Shown piece after piece: positions 23,423 to 35,823 of a DNA stretch of 58,837 nucleotides. This DNA comes from Phaeoceros laevis. Taxonomy: Eukaryota > Anthocerotophyta > Anthocerotopsida > Notothyladales. The stretch lies in NCBI GenBank assembly GCA_049999765.1, contig JBNGIQ010008826.1, positions 1 to 58,837 of the forward strand, read 5' to 3'. Each line of letters opens with the position of its first letter. Position 1 is the stretch's first letter. The position numbers were made by a program, and so were the translations under genes. Under the pieces are notes generated by a model. That model ran no database searches and was not told the DNA's origin. It was given only the letters and a program-made list of their open reading frames with translations.

Positions 23423-24365
23423 CGCTTGCCCATCTCGAACTGGACCACGCTTGTGCAGCACTGACACCGCTCACCACTCACCACCTGCCACACGATTTGT
23501 AGCAACTAGTTTGTCCACCTTCTCTCTCTTGCTGGAATAGCTGCAACCTTCGCAAGCTCCTGCCACAACTTCGGGCATACATAGCTAGCCTAGTTGTCCA
23601 AACGCCCCCAAGTGAACCGCAACGGCTTACACAGGTTTAAACTAGACTATAGTAAAAAGACCTAAAATAACCTGCCAATGTAAATAACTAAAGTAACAGA
23701 CTTATGCTGTAAAGTAACAGACTTATGCTGTAAACATGAAATTGAAAGCAAGACCCAAACCAATGCTGTCTACACATGCGAGCATCCTTGCTGCTAAGGG
23801 ACGTTGTGCAACACGTCGTGACAGGGGTCAGTTTGTACCAACCCTTGAGCTTGGTATAAACCGACACTTTTTTTTTCAACCACAGGGCATGTAGTGTGAA
23901 ACGATACCGAGTGCGTGAACCAATAGGATGCATTAGATTATTGACCGAAGCCCTGATGTGAAACCAACCTAATATTTACTGCCCTGAGTGGCGAGATACG
24001 TGATTCCCAAAAAGATGGGTTGAATAGTGATAACTCGTTGAATTTTGAGCCAAAAGAAGTCCAAGTCAAGACTGATCATAGCTTGCAAGGGAGATACACA
24101 CAAGAGCTTGCTGGAAATAGAATGCCTCCAATGGCACCCCAAGTATTGATGTAAGCATAACGGCCCATTGAAGTACAACTCGGCTGCCTATCTGAGAACT
24201 GTGTAAAGGGTGTTTCAACCGTCTCAACAAGTGCCACCATGAGAAGGACCGATGCCAACTCTAGTGCGTCCATAAGCTTTTATATAGAAAAGCGCTTTAC
24301 ATGTAGAAGAAGTAGTTTATTTCCGGTGTTTGGTTAGGCATGAAGGCACACATGTAAGAAACTGT

Positions 24366-24482
24366 GTTAACCCCTATTGGACTAAGCATTTTCTAATCAC
24401 TAATGTCAACCCCTATTGGACTAAGCATTATCTAATCATTAATGTCAACCCCTATTGGACTAAGCATTATCTGATCACTAAA
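24366..24482 (+). repeat. Three-copy 39-bp tandem repeat
   Basis: Units 24366-24404, 24405-24443 and 24444-24482 share CCCCTATTGGACTAAGCATT and differ by a few bases. Confidence 0.9.
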
Positions 24483-24654
24483 CTCTCTAGAGCTGTCGCT
24501 CTTCAGAGAGTGGACGGAACACGACGTTGGCAACGCCATGGATGGGCCACTGAGTGGGCGATGGCCCTTGCTCATGTTGGCTACTAAGGTAATGATAATA
24601 GATATATAACTAGTATATGCCCCATCGAATTTGACGGCAATCACCCGTCCCTCC

Positions 24655-24745
24655 TCCCATCCCATCCATCCATCCAGTCCACCCATCCATCCCATCCATC
24701 CCATCCATCCCATCCATCCCATCCATCCATCCATCCATCCATCCA
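24655..24745 (+). repeat. (CCATCC)/(CCAT)n microsatellite
   Basis: An irregular run of CCATCC and CCAT units covers about 90 bp. Its minus strand gives a meaningless Trp/Met/Gly-rich ORF. Confidence 0.95.
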
Positions 24746-25854
24746 AATCCTTAAAATTAAACCTTATATCTTTAAATTGTTCAACTCTTAAAACCCATAA
24801 ACCCTTAGAATTAAGGGCTATAAACAATTTGAACCATTAGATTTTATGAAATGGAGTAGGTCGCATGGTTGGGTTCTTCCAATGGGATGGGCAAGTTGTG
24901 GGTTCAATCCCTAATGATGATTCACCATCCGTCCCTCTAATTCAACATCAGTCCCTCTAATTCAACATCCGTCCCGATGTGTGAATTTATTTATTTATCA
25001 TTAGGCGTATGCAGCCGCGTGAATCAAAAACATGAGTGAATGGGCACTTTGGGAAGCGCAAGAGGAAGAGGAATAGAGCAAACAAAATAGCAAATCTAGA
25101 TTGCTATGTCAAGGAACCTAAGTTAAGTAATCGCTAATGGCCTTGAAGTAAGAGATGAGTTTTTCCCTGAGTTTGGGAACTCTAAGGAGTTGGCGGGATC
25201 TGTGAATTTGACCAAAGTCCCTTTCACACGTTCTACAAGCTGCAAAATAGCTTGGCTGGGTGTGAAAATGGGATTATTGTAGGTGTTCAATTTTACCAGA
25301 GAACACAATTTGCACAAACTGCAAATTTCCCAAAAAATTGGCAGACTGCCACCTCTGACCAAAAGGGGTTAAATTGACACTAAAACCCTGGGCGGGAGTA
25401 CAGAACAGTGTTCACGGTAATTGAAACATAAGGAAATCTAGTGAGAGGTTGAGAGACTGCCAGCTACCAAACTCCATTTGCTGCCAATGTCCAAGAGTAA
25501 CACCAACAAAAAGCGAGGAAAGGAATTGTGCCCTCACGTATTACCAGGACCCATATTCGGCAGGACCTATTCGCCCGACATTGGCACCACGGATTTTCCA
25601 ACTCCATGGAGTTCTCTTTCTACGCGACTTCACTTCAGGAAATTCACTTTCTAAGCGATATCAACTCAGTATGTTTTCTTTCTAAGAGCCGTTTTCTTCA
25701 CGCCCTTCTTACCTGCCATTGCTGTACTGCTACCACCCACCGCCTCATAGACATCCCTGAACCTGCACTCTCCGAGTCAAGCCTGGATCAGTGGGCCTCT
25801 TTGTGCAAAATTAGTCACAATAATCGAAGACTAAATATTCTACACCCAAGCAAA

Positions 25855-28800
25855 TCACCTCGACATGTTGGCAAACAAAACTACCACCAAGACTGCCGCC
25901 ACAATTGGAAGTACAGGGGCAGATGTTAACTCCTGTGACGAATCACACAGTCGGTCAGCTCATAAGCGAGTCCTTCCAATATTGCTGAACTTACATCACA
26001 CCCGTCAGTTCATCATACCCTCGGCCATGGATACCAACTTACTTGCTTGTGAAGCCCCTCATTAACCACAAATTTCAAAGGCTCCACATGAACATAATTC
26101 TTTGTTTCTAGATCTACCTCAACAGAATCCGACAAAAAAACATGTGTCTGATCAGGGAGATCAGGTATAAATCGTAGAACATATTTCCTGTTGCCAAGCC
26201 CTCCAAATTCAAAGAAGTTGGTTACTGCAATCCGTTTTGTTTGAACATTGCTGATGTCTGCAGCAGCTTTAACCTCAACTACCAAGTGCGGACGCCACCT
26301 CCTCGTCTCAACCCCATCCTGACCTTCAGCTACTCCTGTAAGTGTAGCAGTTGAAGGTTGTTCAAACACCACAAATTTCACGTCTGCAACATCCTCCTCC
26401 ATTACCTAGAGACAAGCAAAAACCGCCTTAGCAATACAGCCCAACCGTTCTTACACAGTATTTGTGGGTGTTTGTCAGTCACTACCTTCACACTAACCGA
26501 TGTAGGAATAGCACGTTCTGCCCTAATCTCCGCTCCACGACCACTCCTTACAACGACTGTTATGTTGTAGCTTGACTGTGGTAGAAGTCCCCTAAGCCGA
26601 TATCTCCCTTCTGCGTCTGTCACTGTCTCCTCGTAAGATTCTCCACCCTGTGCCCGAGCTGCTATGTAGACACCTTCTAGGAGTCTTCCACTGAGAGATG
26701 TCACAGTGCCCAGCACACTAGAGGCAATTTAACTATCAGAAGATACCCTGAAATAGCTCTGAACCAGCTGAATGCCGCGAACGAAGTCATCCCCAAAATC
26801 AAGCAAATGCCGCTAACATCGAGGAAGACTCAAATCTCTCTACAGGAAAAATGGTCTCAATGGAATCCACACAACAGAGTATGCTCATCTGGCAGCAAAG
26901 CCTCAAGATGGCAAGCTTGCAGAATACCTGTAAGCCACTCTCCTGGCAACGAATCTCAGAAACTTCACCTCTCCAGATCCCACGTCAATTGCCTCTGCTG
27001 AAGGTGAGAAGCTATATTCCTAAGAAAGAAAACATGTCATAGAGACAGTAAATCTAGATATCTAGTACTCCAGTATGACTAGTAGCTAGTTGTTTTTCAC
27101 TGAAAGAGGAATTGCTAAAAGCACAGCACCCATGCTACCCTAGCGTACCTTCAGAAAAGGACGCAGAAAGAAATTCCCAGGAAAAAGATTGCCAAAAGTC
27201 AACCCCCCACCACTGCCAGTCACTGAGTTTTTCCGATAACCATCATCCCCACTGAGGGAAAGTAGAACTTCCGGAAGCTGTATTTCAGCTCCATGTCCAG
27301 GTAGGATCTCCACAACTATCTGGCCAAGCTGCTGACAAGCAAACGAATTGTTTCCCAGCGGCCTGAGGTAGTACCCAACCTGGATTTCAATGGTTGATTA
27401 GCCTGACACCTGAAAAAGAAAATGTAACACAAACTGCGGTGGTAACAGGCTAGTGGTACCTTCTCTGCTCTGAGGCTGTAAGTAGTGTCGTCAAATAGAG
27501 GGCCTGCCACAAACACACCATCTTCTGATGTAGATGTCCTCAGAACAACGTCCCCTTCCTTGAAAGAACCAGCATGGCTTACTGCATCAGCGATGATGCT
27601 TATGCTAACTCCTTCCAGTGCTGGAACTACATTGCCTCTCAGAATTACTCCTGGTCGACCATGAAAAACAGGGATCTCTGGCTGGCACCCATCAGCTTCC
27701 ACGCGAACCTGCAACAATAGAAAGTATTAAAAAATGCTTATTTGGAATAGACATCCATCACGACAAATTCTTTTTTTTGTCTCATTACGCATACAACACA
27801 TGGAAAATATCGACCACTAAAAAACCTCAAGAAGTCATCTCATGAACAGTTGCAACGGGCTCCAGCCTCAGAGCTAGCATGGAAATTGGCAATGAAACAT
27901 ATGGGTCTCACTGATACCTGCTGAGAAGCTGGGTAAAATAGCAGTCCTTTCTCATGACCACCTCTAAAATCGGGCTCATCAACGTCCAGTCCAGGGGTTC
28001 CTCTGTCCAAATCTTCATTAATCAGGTCACAGGTCATTTTTAACTTGGATGACTACCATCGAAAATCACAGCCACTTGTTGTTATTGACCATCCAAAACA
28101 TGATTCAACGAACTGTTGCTACAGCTTAAGGCCCCAAGTAGGCTGACACATACCTTTTGTGTCTTGGCGCAAAAATCAATTCGTCCCCAACATCGGCCCA
28201 ATAAGTATAGTCATATATAGCCACAATCTCCGTTGCATTTGCTTCACGGAGGAGATGGGCACGCTTCTGCAGATCTAAGATTTTCCCATCTTGCTGCCTG
28301 ATATCCACAAAGACACTGGTTCTCAACTTGTTGGCCTGTGGATACAACCTTGAGTCGATGTGTATTTGGCCATTCAAAACATACTTTTGTCCTACCAGCC
28401 GGAGGATCTGCAAAGAATGGCGAATCTGAGTTTGGTGTGCGTAACACTACTAACAGCAACAACTGCAAACCTGTGAAAGCAGCATCAGTGCGATGTGCTC
28501 TACTCAATGATATAAAGTAATCAGGAACGACCTGAGGCTTGACTGTGTCATGTGTGAAAGATAACGCTCCAAAAAACACACATGGCCATAAAAAGTGCAA
28601 TTCATGAACACCGGGGTGTTCTAAGCAAACCCGCTGCAACCCTTTCTGCAATTTACGGAGACTTAGTTCATAAAAAAACATGTCAAGGACAGCATCGGAG
28701 AACCAAGGAGACCTGACAAAAACAGAGAGAGCCAACCTTGATTTGCAAAGGAACAGCTTCCTTGTGAGGTTGCAAGGTGAAAGCATCTGCTGCGTGACTG

Positions 28801-31800
28801 GATTCAATCAGCATCCAAAACCCTTTTTGCACAAAATTCAAACCAACCACATCACTTGCCCCTACTTCCACATCTATATGCTTCTGTTCCCAGCACCAGT
28901 CATCGTCCAACATCTCAACCCCGCCAGAAGGCTTGTGCTCAACCTGATAATTTGGAACAAGATTGGTCCTGAGCATCTTCAGAGAGCGTTGCATTTCAAT
29001 TCAAATAACAGGTGGCCCATAGCATGAAATACCACAGCACTAGTTAAAAGAACGGACCTCAAGTCTGTATCTTCCTGGTAGAATGTTCTCAAACACAAAG
29101 CTATCAGTGCAACTTGACAAATTTGTCATTCTCACTTTACTCAGATCCGTGCAAGTTGGATCTATCTTGAGCAACGGGAAAAGAGACACAACGATGCTGG
29201 GGCTGCACTGAGCTTTGCACCGTACAGTGCCAGCAATAGAAGCTTGTGCCTGTAAAAAATTACGATGCAAATGAGATTGAAATCGTCTGCTTTAAGTAGT
29301 CAGAACTCTGAAGGCCTTAAAACTTGAACCTGACCTAAAGAGGAAGGAACAATCTGCTCAAATGCTTACAGCTGATGTTAAACAACTGAAACACCTTCCT
29401 CATTCTGTGGGAGCTCATATAACTTGGTGAACCGAAAGTCTTTATAGCTTTACAAACCTGGGTGAAGGATGCATTGAGTACTGGTGCCTCCACAATCACA
29501 TCACGGAAAGGCGGTGAGAATAATAGTCCTGCTGCTCTTTCTTCTATCGTGGTCAGGGGAGAAAGGCGGTATTCTCCTTCAGGAACCTGTGAAATCAACA
29601 GTGTGCTTCAGAGTTTCCCTAAGAAGTTTCCTGCTCCTTCACAAAAATGACAAGTTGGAAGTGTTTCAACAGTGAGCGCATACAAGCCAGTTCCAAGCCA
29701 CCTACTTCAAAGCAAAACACACCCTTCTCGTCAGCTCTCCTTATTTGCAGCTTCCCAGTATCTGGCCCATGAGTCAATTGAACATGCCGCTGTCACATCA
29801 CATACCATTGCATATGGCAATGTTACACGCTGAAAGCTTGCAACAGTTGTAATTGAACTGTCCCCAAGATACCTGAACTAATCCAGCCCAATTCAATCCT
29901 GTACCTTGCCGGCTAGTGCATTGTCAAGGACAACAACTGATCCACATAAGCTGAAAAGGGTCGAATAAATATCCGGAACAAAAGCCATATTTGGGAGTAC
30001 CTGCATACAATTAACGCATAACCTCCACTTCCTCATACCAGCAAATATAGTTCCATAGACTACAGCAGACAGTAACAAGATAGGAAAAAATGGATTGTGG
30101 TGCGAGCACAATGCTGAAGGCTTACCAAAAAATTGTCCAAAGCGCTGAACTTGAAATGGGGTTTTTCCACTCTAATANNNNNNNNNNTCCACTCTAATAG
30201 TGTAATGAGTCGAGGTCACCTAATCAAAACTGGTCGAGTAAGTTGCTGAGGTGTCAGAGAGGAAATTGCATGCCCTACCCAGAACACACTAATAGGGTAC
30301 AATAATTCGCAACGACTGCTGGGATGCACCTGGTCAAGCTTATAAAAACCTTCAGGGTCTGATGTTGCTCGGTGCACACCGTTGATCAAGACTTTTGCAT
30401 CTCCAACACCAAAGCCCTTGCTGCTCACCACACGTCCTGAAACTGAGAACCCAGTGACCTGCTTGGCGGTAACCCATGTCAACATAGACTACATATTACA
30501 AATAAGGAACATAGACCCAAACACAGAATGCAAGCTCCAAACACAGACCCCATGTACAACCACCCAACATAACGAATACCTGAAATGGGTCCTGAAGAAC
30601 AATAGATTCATGCTGGACGGAGAGATCCACACTGCCAGGTGACACATCAAAAATTGTATTTTCTCCTTTGTAAAAGGGCACCAGTTTGTACCTCCCTGTG
30701 TGGACATTGTCACGTAGGGTGGCCAAAATAAAAGAAAATCCAGAAGGAAGACGACAACATGAACTATGGCACGACAAAGTGCTACATAACCACAACAAGC
30801 GTACATACCGACCAAACAACAATGAAAAGCCCAAATGTTCCGAGCCTCACCACATGGAACATTGGTGAAGACAAACATTCCATCTTCACCCGAGGTAACA
30901 TGGCAATGAGCAGGCAAGGAGTGAGAATGTGCAAATCCTCGTGGGCAGTGCTGTTCGTGTGTATCATCTGAATGCAAGTAAAATTGCACACCAAGAACTG
31001 GGTTCCCCTGACATATACAACCTCACTTGTTTAGCCTCGTGCAAATATAATGCTAACAACATTAGCTTGTGATACATACTAGTAGCACTAACCTGAGACA
31101 CAACCGATCCTTCCACTTTATACCCGGGTACAAAAAATACATCACCAACTGTTACACTTGACCAATATACTTCAACCTGCAAGGTGTAACGCAAATGCTG
31201 AACATACAAATAGACTCCATCTACTTGTGAAAAATGACATGCGACAAACAATTGTTGTGAAGACTGTCGAGGTACCTCAGGTTCACCCTTCAGTTCCACC
31301 TGCAAACTGGGATGACGTGCCTTTAACAAATATTTCCCTGAAAAAGTTCACAGTATCTCTTGTTACGAGATAGACATCCCTCCACCATAGTCAGAGATAA
31401 AACTCTCGAATTTGTGTTATCCTTGTTGAACAAAAAAGTAACCTCGTTCTCACAGTGATGACATGTGGTTGCTCAATGACATCTGCTTAAGCGCCGACAA
31501 GAGTGCTACTGAAAACTTGCACACATGGGGCCAGCTATACCAGTGTGAAGATTCTCAAAATTATAGATGCCTCCTTGTGAGGTTAGAGTGCTGACGATTT
31601 CATCACCAGTGACTGTGGAGAGAACCACAGTCACACCGGCTGGCCCTGTCCCGTTTGCAGAGCAGCTAGGTCCTCCAACAGCACCTAATACTCTACCAGC
31701 AACCGAGAACCTGCCAAGCTCATGTCAAAACACAGTAGAGCAACTCCCAACCCTAGAAAGCAGTCCAGCTGCAAGGCTGTGGATAAAAAATGTGTAGAAA

Positions 31801-32910
31801 ATCACCATTTGCTAAGCAAGAGACTTGACCGCACTCGAAAACAGCACCTTACCTGGTCAGGCTACACCCAAAATGTGACAATACATACCCAGTGTACCAA
31901 AAGTTGATGTCTTCATTCTCATTACACCCATTTTGACCGACAACAACTTTAACCTGCAAGGCAAGATGCTCCGCATGTGAAGCGGGGGACAAGAAGGCAC
32001 AGGTGTATCGGGACGACAGCAAACCTTTTGAAGGGCCACAGCGGTGTTTGAGCCCAACCAACCTCATTGGGTTCAAACGACCAGCCATCTGGTCCTTTGA
32101 CTCTGAGAAGAAAGATTCCCTGCCAGGCACGACCAGACCAACTTACTGAAAGCACACAGGTCCTGGGAAGATAAACGAGTTGATAGCACATGACCACAAC
32201 CTCTAAATTGGAACCAAATGATCAAAGACAAAAGCGAGATCTTAGAATTTAACCTTATCGTACACTGGCAGAAAATAGTAGCCATTTGGAGCACATTGCG
32301 TTCTGTCCTTCACTAAGCCGTCAACTGTGCGAAGCTCGACCTGAAATATGAATATGCTCATATGAGTTCGGAAGCTACTACGAACCCTGTTCATAATGGG
32401 CTTTATCAGATCACAAACGATGATCAGACTCTTATTAGACCCGACAAAGGATTCACGTGTACAATATCCGATCTGAAATAGGCGAGAGGTGTGGTTTGAA
32501 GCGATAGCTTAAGCTACCCCACAAAGTAGCCATCACGATGCTGCAGTGATTGCATGCTAAAGACAGGTCCTTTTGACCCGGACGAGCCAATACCGTGGTA
32601 TGCGAGTAATCAAGCCTCGGATGACCAGGGCCTTTTAACATTGCCAACGCAGTGCTGGCCTGCAGGAAACACCAAGAATGTCGTAAAATAGCTGAAGCGG
32701 GCTCGGACGATTGTGGTCAGAATTCCCTTCAATTTGACTGGCCACGATACCCAAAACGATCTGTGCATGCAGGATGAGAGCTGTCAGTTCAGCAAGCCCC
32801 GAACGAACCTCCACGAATCCTCCGCAGCCCTGGATGGAACCAGCCGCCACAGGGCCGACTAGAGCGAGCAGCAGAGCTGCTACAACGACGAAACCACTCG
32901 TCGCCTCCAT
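25855..32910 (-). CDS. NOMO: NOMO-like ER membrane protein (BOS complex), 26 exons
   Basis: Nodal modulator-type protein of the ER, a subunit of the multipass-translocon BOS complex with many prealbumin-like (carbohydrate-binding-like) luminal repeats. Exons on the minus strand: 32910-32809, 32659-32594, 32340-32254, 32119-32063, 31953-31889, 31710-31541, 31337-31276, 31176-31093, 31007-30851, 30695-30580, 30458-30330, 30219-30126, 30000-29905, 29789-29706, 29586-29458, 29249-29058, 28943-28737, 28645-28532, 28407-28154, 28002-27918, 27708-27460, 27379-27149, 27019-26928, 26717-26486, 26405-26043 and 25932-25855. Phases fit throughout, giving about 1190 aa (Arabidopsis homologue about 1227). 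A signal peptide (residues 1-23) precedes SIQGCGGFVE. The last exon codes one C-terminal membrane helix and ends FANMSR. Exon 12 contains a false 22-bp insertion (a 10-N gap plus a duplicated 12-mer). Confidence 0.93.
30178..30187. other. 10-N gap inside a NOMO exon, flanked by an identical 12-mer
   Basis: TCCACTCTAATA occurs at 30166-30177 and again at 30188-30199, on either side of the Ns. Removing one copy and the Ns (22 nt) turns the 94-nt exon into an in-phase 72-nt exon coding 24 residues. Confidence 0.93.
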
Positions 32911-33360
32911 GGCTTCAGTACAAGCAGGAAGGACGCAGATGTTTCTATTTAGGATCCTAAACCCCCGAAACCCTAAGGGCCGGGCGGAGAAACGCGGAAT
33001 CAGGCTCGGAGGCGGGACCTGAGCACACGCTTTCAAGGACTCGGCGAACGAACACAGGTTGCGCGCCGGTAACGGCGCCACGGATGACGTGCAGTGCCAC
33101 GGCATCTGCCTCTCTTGCTTCCCAGCTCAGTACCACCGCCACTATACCTACTTCAACGCCTTCGTCACTGGGCTACCAGATTTCCGCTCACTTGTGCAGA
33201 ACGGAACCAGCGAGGTGGAGACGACTGCTGTTGCTTCCTTGATCGGCAGGTAAGCGAGGACAGCCGGCCCTGAGCATGGCCAAGCGCTTTGAATTGCACG
33301 GTTTGGAGGTTGGGATGTTGATATGCCTGCCTGCAGAGGTGGAAGGAGGTTTGAGCGGCT
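32911..33360. promoter_or_regulatory. Shared divergent promoter of NOMO and thiolase, with telo-box
   Basis: NOMO (-) and the thiolase (+) start codons are 450 bp apart in head-to-head orientation, so both promoters must lie here or overlap. A telo-box AAACCCTA is at 32967-32974, 57 bp upstream of the NOMO ATG. In plants this motif is common near starts of housekeeping genes. No clear TATA box is seen on either side. Confidence 0.55.
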
Positions 33361-34740
33361 ATGGAGGGAGCAAGCGTGAGGCGGCAGCAAATGATCCTGG
33401 ATCACTTGCAGCCGTGCGGAGAGGCAGGTTTGGCCATCTCTAGGAGCATGTGTTTTTCTGGTGATTCCGCCGCCTACGAGCGAAGAGGCGATTCCGGCGA
33501 CGATGTAGTGATCGTTGCGGCTGTTCGCACTCCCATCTGCAAGGCCAAGCGTGGGGGATTCAAGGACACGTTCGCGGACGACCTGCTAGCGCCTGTGCTT
33601 TCGGCGGTGTTGGATGGCACGGGCGTGCTGCCGGAGGAAGTCGGGGACATTGTGGTTGGCAGTGTTCTGGCGCCGTCGTCACAGCGAGCTAACGAGTGCC
33701 GCATGGCCGCCCTGTACGCTGGTTTCCCCGACACAGTCCCTGTGCGCACTGTAAATCGGCAGTGCTCATCGGGCCTTCAGGCTGTGGCGGATGTGGTGGC
33801 GGCCATCCGCTGTGGCTTCTATCAGGTCGGTATCGGGGCGGGCCTGGAGACCATGAGCGCCAACCCCATGGCATGGGAGGGCTCGGTGAACCCGCGGGTG
33901 CAGAGCAACCCTTCGGCGCAGTCTTGCTTGCTGCCTATGGGTGTCACCTCGGAGAACGTGGCGGCGAAGTTTGGCGTGAGCCGGAAGGAGCAGGACGAGG
34001 TCGCAGCGGCGTCTCACGCGAAGGCCACCGCAGCCCAGGCAGCTGGACGTTTTCGCGACGAGATCGTGCCAGTGGCCACGAAGCTGCAGGACCCCAAGAG
34101 CGGCGAGGAGAGGGCGGTGACTGTGTCTCAGGACGACGGTATTCGTGCCGGCACAACTGTAGCCGATTTGGCCAAGCTCAAAGCGGTCTTCAAGAAGAAC
34201 GGTACGACGACGGCCGGAAATTCCAGCCAGGTGAGTGATGGAGCTGCCGCCGTGCTGCTCATGAGCAGGGCCGCCGCAGCCAGCCGCGGCGCGCCAGTCC
34301 TGGGCATCTTCCGAAGCTTTTCTGTCGTGGGTGTGGACCCGGCTGTCATGGGCATCGGGCCCGCGGTGGCGATTCCGCGGGCTGTCAAGGCCGCCGGCCT
34401 CGAGATTCCCGACATTGATCTCTTCGAGATCAACGAGGCCTTCGCCTCGCAGTTCGCCTACTGCGCCAAGGAGTTGCAGCTCGACCATTCCAAGATCAAC
34501 GTGAATGGTGGTGCCATTGCGCTTGGTCATCCGCTCGGCGCCACTGGTGCCCGCTGCATCGCCACTCTTTTGCACGAGATGAAACGGCGGGGCAAAGATT
34601 GTAGGTTTGGAGTGGTGTCCATGTGCATTGGCACGGGCATGGGGGCAGCCGCGGTGCTAGAGCGCGGGGCTGCTGCGGACAACCTCTGCAATACCAAGCT
34701 TGTTCTGGACAACAACCATCTGTCAAGAGATGCTAAGTGA
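33361..34740 (+). CDS. KAT: Peroxisomal 3-ketoacyl-CoA thiolase (PTS2), intronless
   Basis: Catalyses the last step of peroxisomal fatty-acid beta-oxidation, thiolytic release of acetyl-CoA from 3-ketoacyl-CoA. The protein has 459 aa, close to Arabidopsis KAT2/PED1. An N-terminal PTS2 matches R-Q-x5-H-L at residues 8-16 (RQQMILDHL), and Cys31 is a likely processing site before FSGDSAAYERR. Thiolase motifs are complete: nucleophile Cys in NRQCSSGLQA, NEAFASQF, His in GGAIALGHPLGATGAR and the second Cys in SMCIGTGMG. This separates it from cytosolic acetyl-CoA acetyltransferases, which lack PTS2. The reading frame has no introns and is visibly GC-richer than its neighbours, whereas the Arabidopsis KAT genes have many introns. 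It may be a retrogene, but no poly(A) tail is visible after 34740. Confidence 0.93.
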   Translation: MEGASVRRQQMILDHLQPCGEAGLAISRSMCFSGDSAAYERRGDSGDDVVIVAAVRTPICKAKRGGFKDTFADDLLAPVLSAVLDGTGVLPEEVGDIVVGSVLAPSSQRANECRMAALYAGFPDTVPVRTVNRQCSSGLQAVADVVAAIRCGFYQVGIGAGLETMSANPMAWEGSVNPRVQSNPSAQSCLLPMGVTSENVAAKFGVSRKEQDEVAAASHAKATAAQAAGRFRDEIVPVATKLQDPKSGEERAVTVSQDDGIRAGTTVADLAKLKAVFKKNGTTTAGNSSQVSDGAAAVLLMSRAAAASRGAPVLGIFRSFSVVGVDPAVMGIGPAVAIPRAVKAAGLEIPDIDLFEINEAFASQFAYCAKELQLDHSKINVNGGAIALGHPLGATGARCIATLLHEMKRRGKDCRFGVVSMCIGTGMGAAAVLERGAAADNLCNTKLVLDNNHLSRDAK

Positions 34741-35709
34741 CGTGCAGTTTGGCAGCCAGGCTCCAGAAGTTGAAGTCTTCCTCGGGTAGTACAGTACATC
34801 AACCTCCCGCTCTTACTCTTGCACGGATGTGAATGCTTGGCATATCACAGCACTTCGCTGGTTAGTCAACCTTCCGAGTTCTACGGACGGGGTTGGCATT
34901 TGTGGCAAAAGAATGTAGTATGACGCTTCGGCCATCACCGCCGAGTCTTGTCTATCTTGCTGTGTAACGATCCCATTTACTTCAAACTTGTGTTCTCCAC
35001 ATTCCACCTTCACCAAGTGCATGTGAGCTCTCGTTGTGTATGGTGTTAGTACTTGATCACTCTGTCTGCTTGTCCTGGAGGCCCACAATCGAGAGTGGAT
35101 TTTACTAGGTGGTGTGTGTATGATTTCAAGAGGTTGGCAGTTCCAATCAGGATCACCCCTTCGCTCTTATGGAGAGCGATGCCATTTTTTGCCGCGAAGG
35201 AAAGCAAGAAGTGTGACATTTGCATCCACATAGTCAAAAGTTGGCCCTGACGCGATCGAGCTCACCAGGCATGGAAGTTTGGGCTATGCTTCTTGCAAAT
35301 GTGACACTANNNNNNNNNNNNNNNNNNNNNNNNNNNNNNNNNNNNNNNNNNNNNNNNNNNNNNNNNNNNNNNNNNNNNNNNNNNNNNNNNNNNNNNNNNN
35401 NNNNNNNNNNNNNNNNNNNNNNNNNNNNNNNNNNNNNNNNNNNNNNNNNNNNNNNNNNNNNNNNNNNNNNNNNNNNNNNNNNNNNNNNNNNNNNNNNNNN
35501 NNNNNNNNNNNNNNNNNNNNNNNNNNNNNNNNNNNNNNNNNNNNNNNNNNNNNNNNNNNNNNNNNNNNNNNNNNNNNNNNNNNNNNNNNNNNNNNNNNNN
35601 NNNNNNNNNNNNNNNNNNNNNNNNNNNNNNNNNNNNNNNNNNNNNNNNNNNNNNNNNNNNNNNNNNNNNNNNNNNNNNNNNNNNNNNNNNNNNNNNNNNN
35701 NNNNNNNNN
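34741..35709. other. Thiolase 3' flank, then 400-N gap
   Basis: 34741-35309 should include the 3' UTR of the thiolase; no other gene is recognised. 35310-35709 is exactly 400 N. The 5' LTR of element 2, if it exists, would lie in or near this gap. Confidence 0.6.
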
Positions 35710-35823
35710 GCATCCTGGTTTGAAGGATTGCAAACACCTGATGTGCATGCGCCTGTTTGAGGCAGTGCAGTCGGGCATGAGGCCACCTACGCAGCCCATT
35801 GGTACGCACCATCTGAGTTAAGC

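Larger units (their letters stand above)
23423..25854. other. Intergenic region with tandem and simple repeats
   Basis: No coding gene is recognised. Notable contents are a three-copy 39-bp tandem repeat (24366-24482), a CCATCC-type microsatellite (24655-24745) and short repeats of TCCCTCTAATTCAACATC (about 24931-24971). The right part should include the NOMO 3' UTR. Confidence 0.45.

Noticed and set aside
24366-24482. CRISPR-like repeat array
   Set aside because: Units are directly tandem without variable spacers, in a eukaryotic nuclear context.
33766-34575. 269-codon minus-strand ORF
   Set aside because: Shadow of the GC-rich thiolase gene.
33361-34740. Cytosolic acetyl-CoA acetyltransferase
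   Set aside because: The N-terminal RQ-x5-HL signal and full-length match to plant KAT proteins favour the peroxisomal 3-ketoacyl-CoA thiolase.
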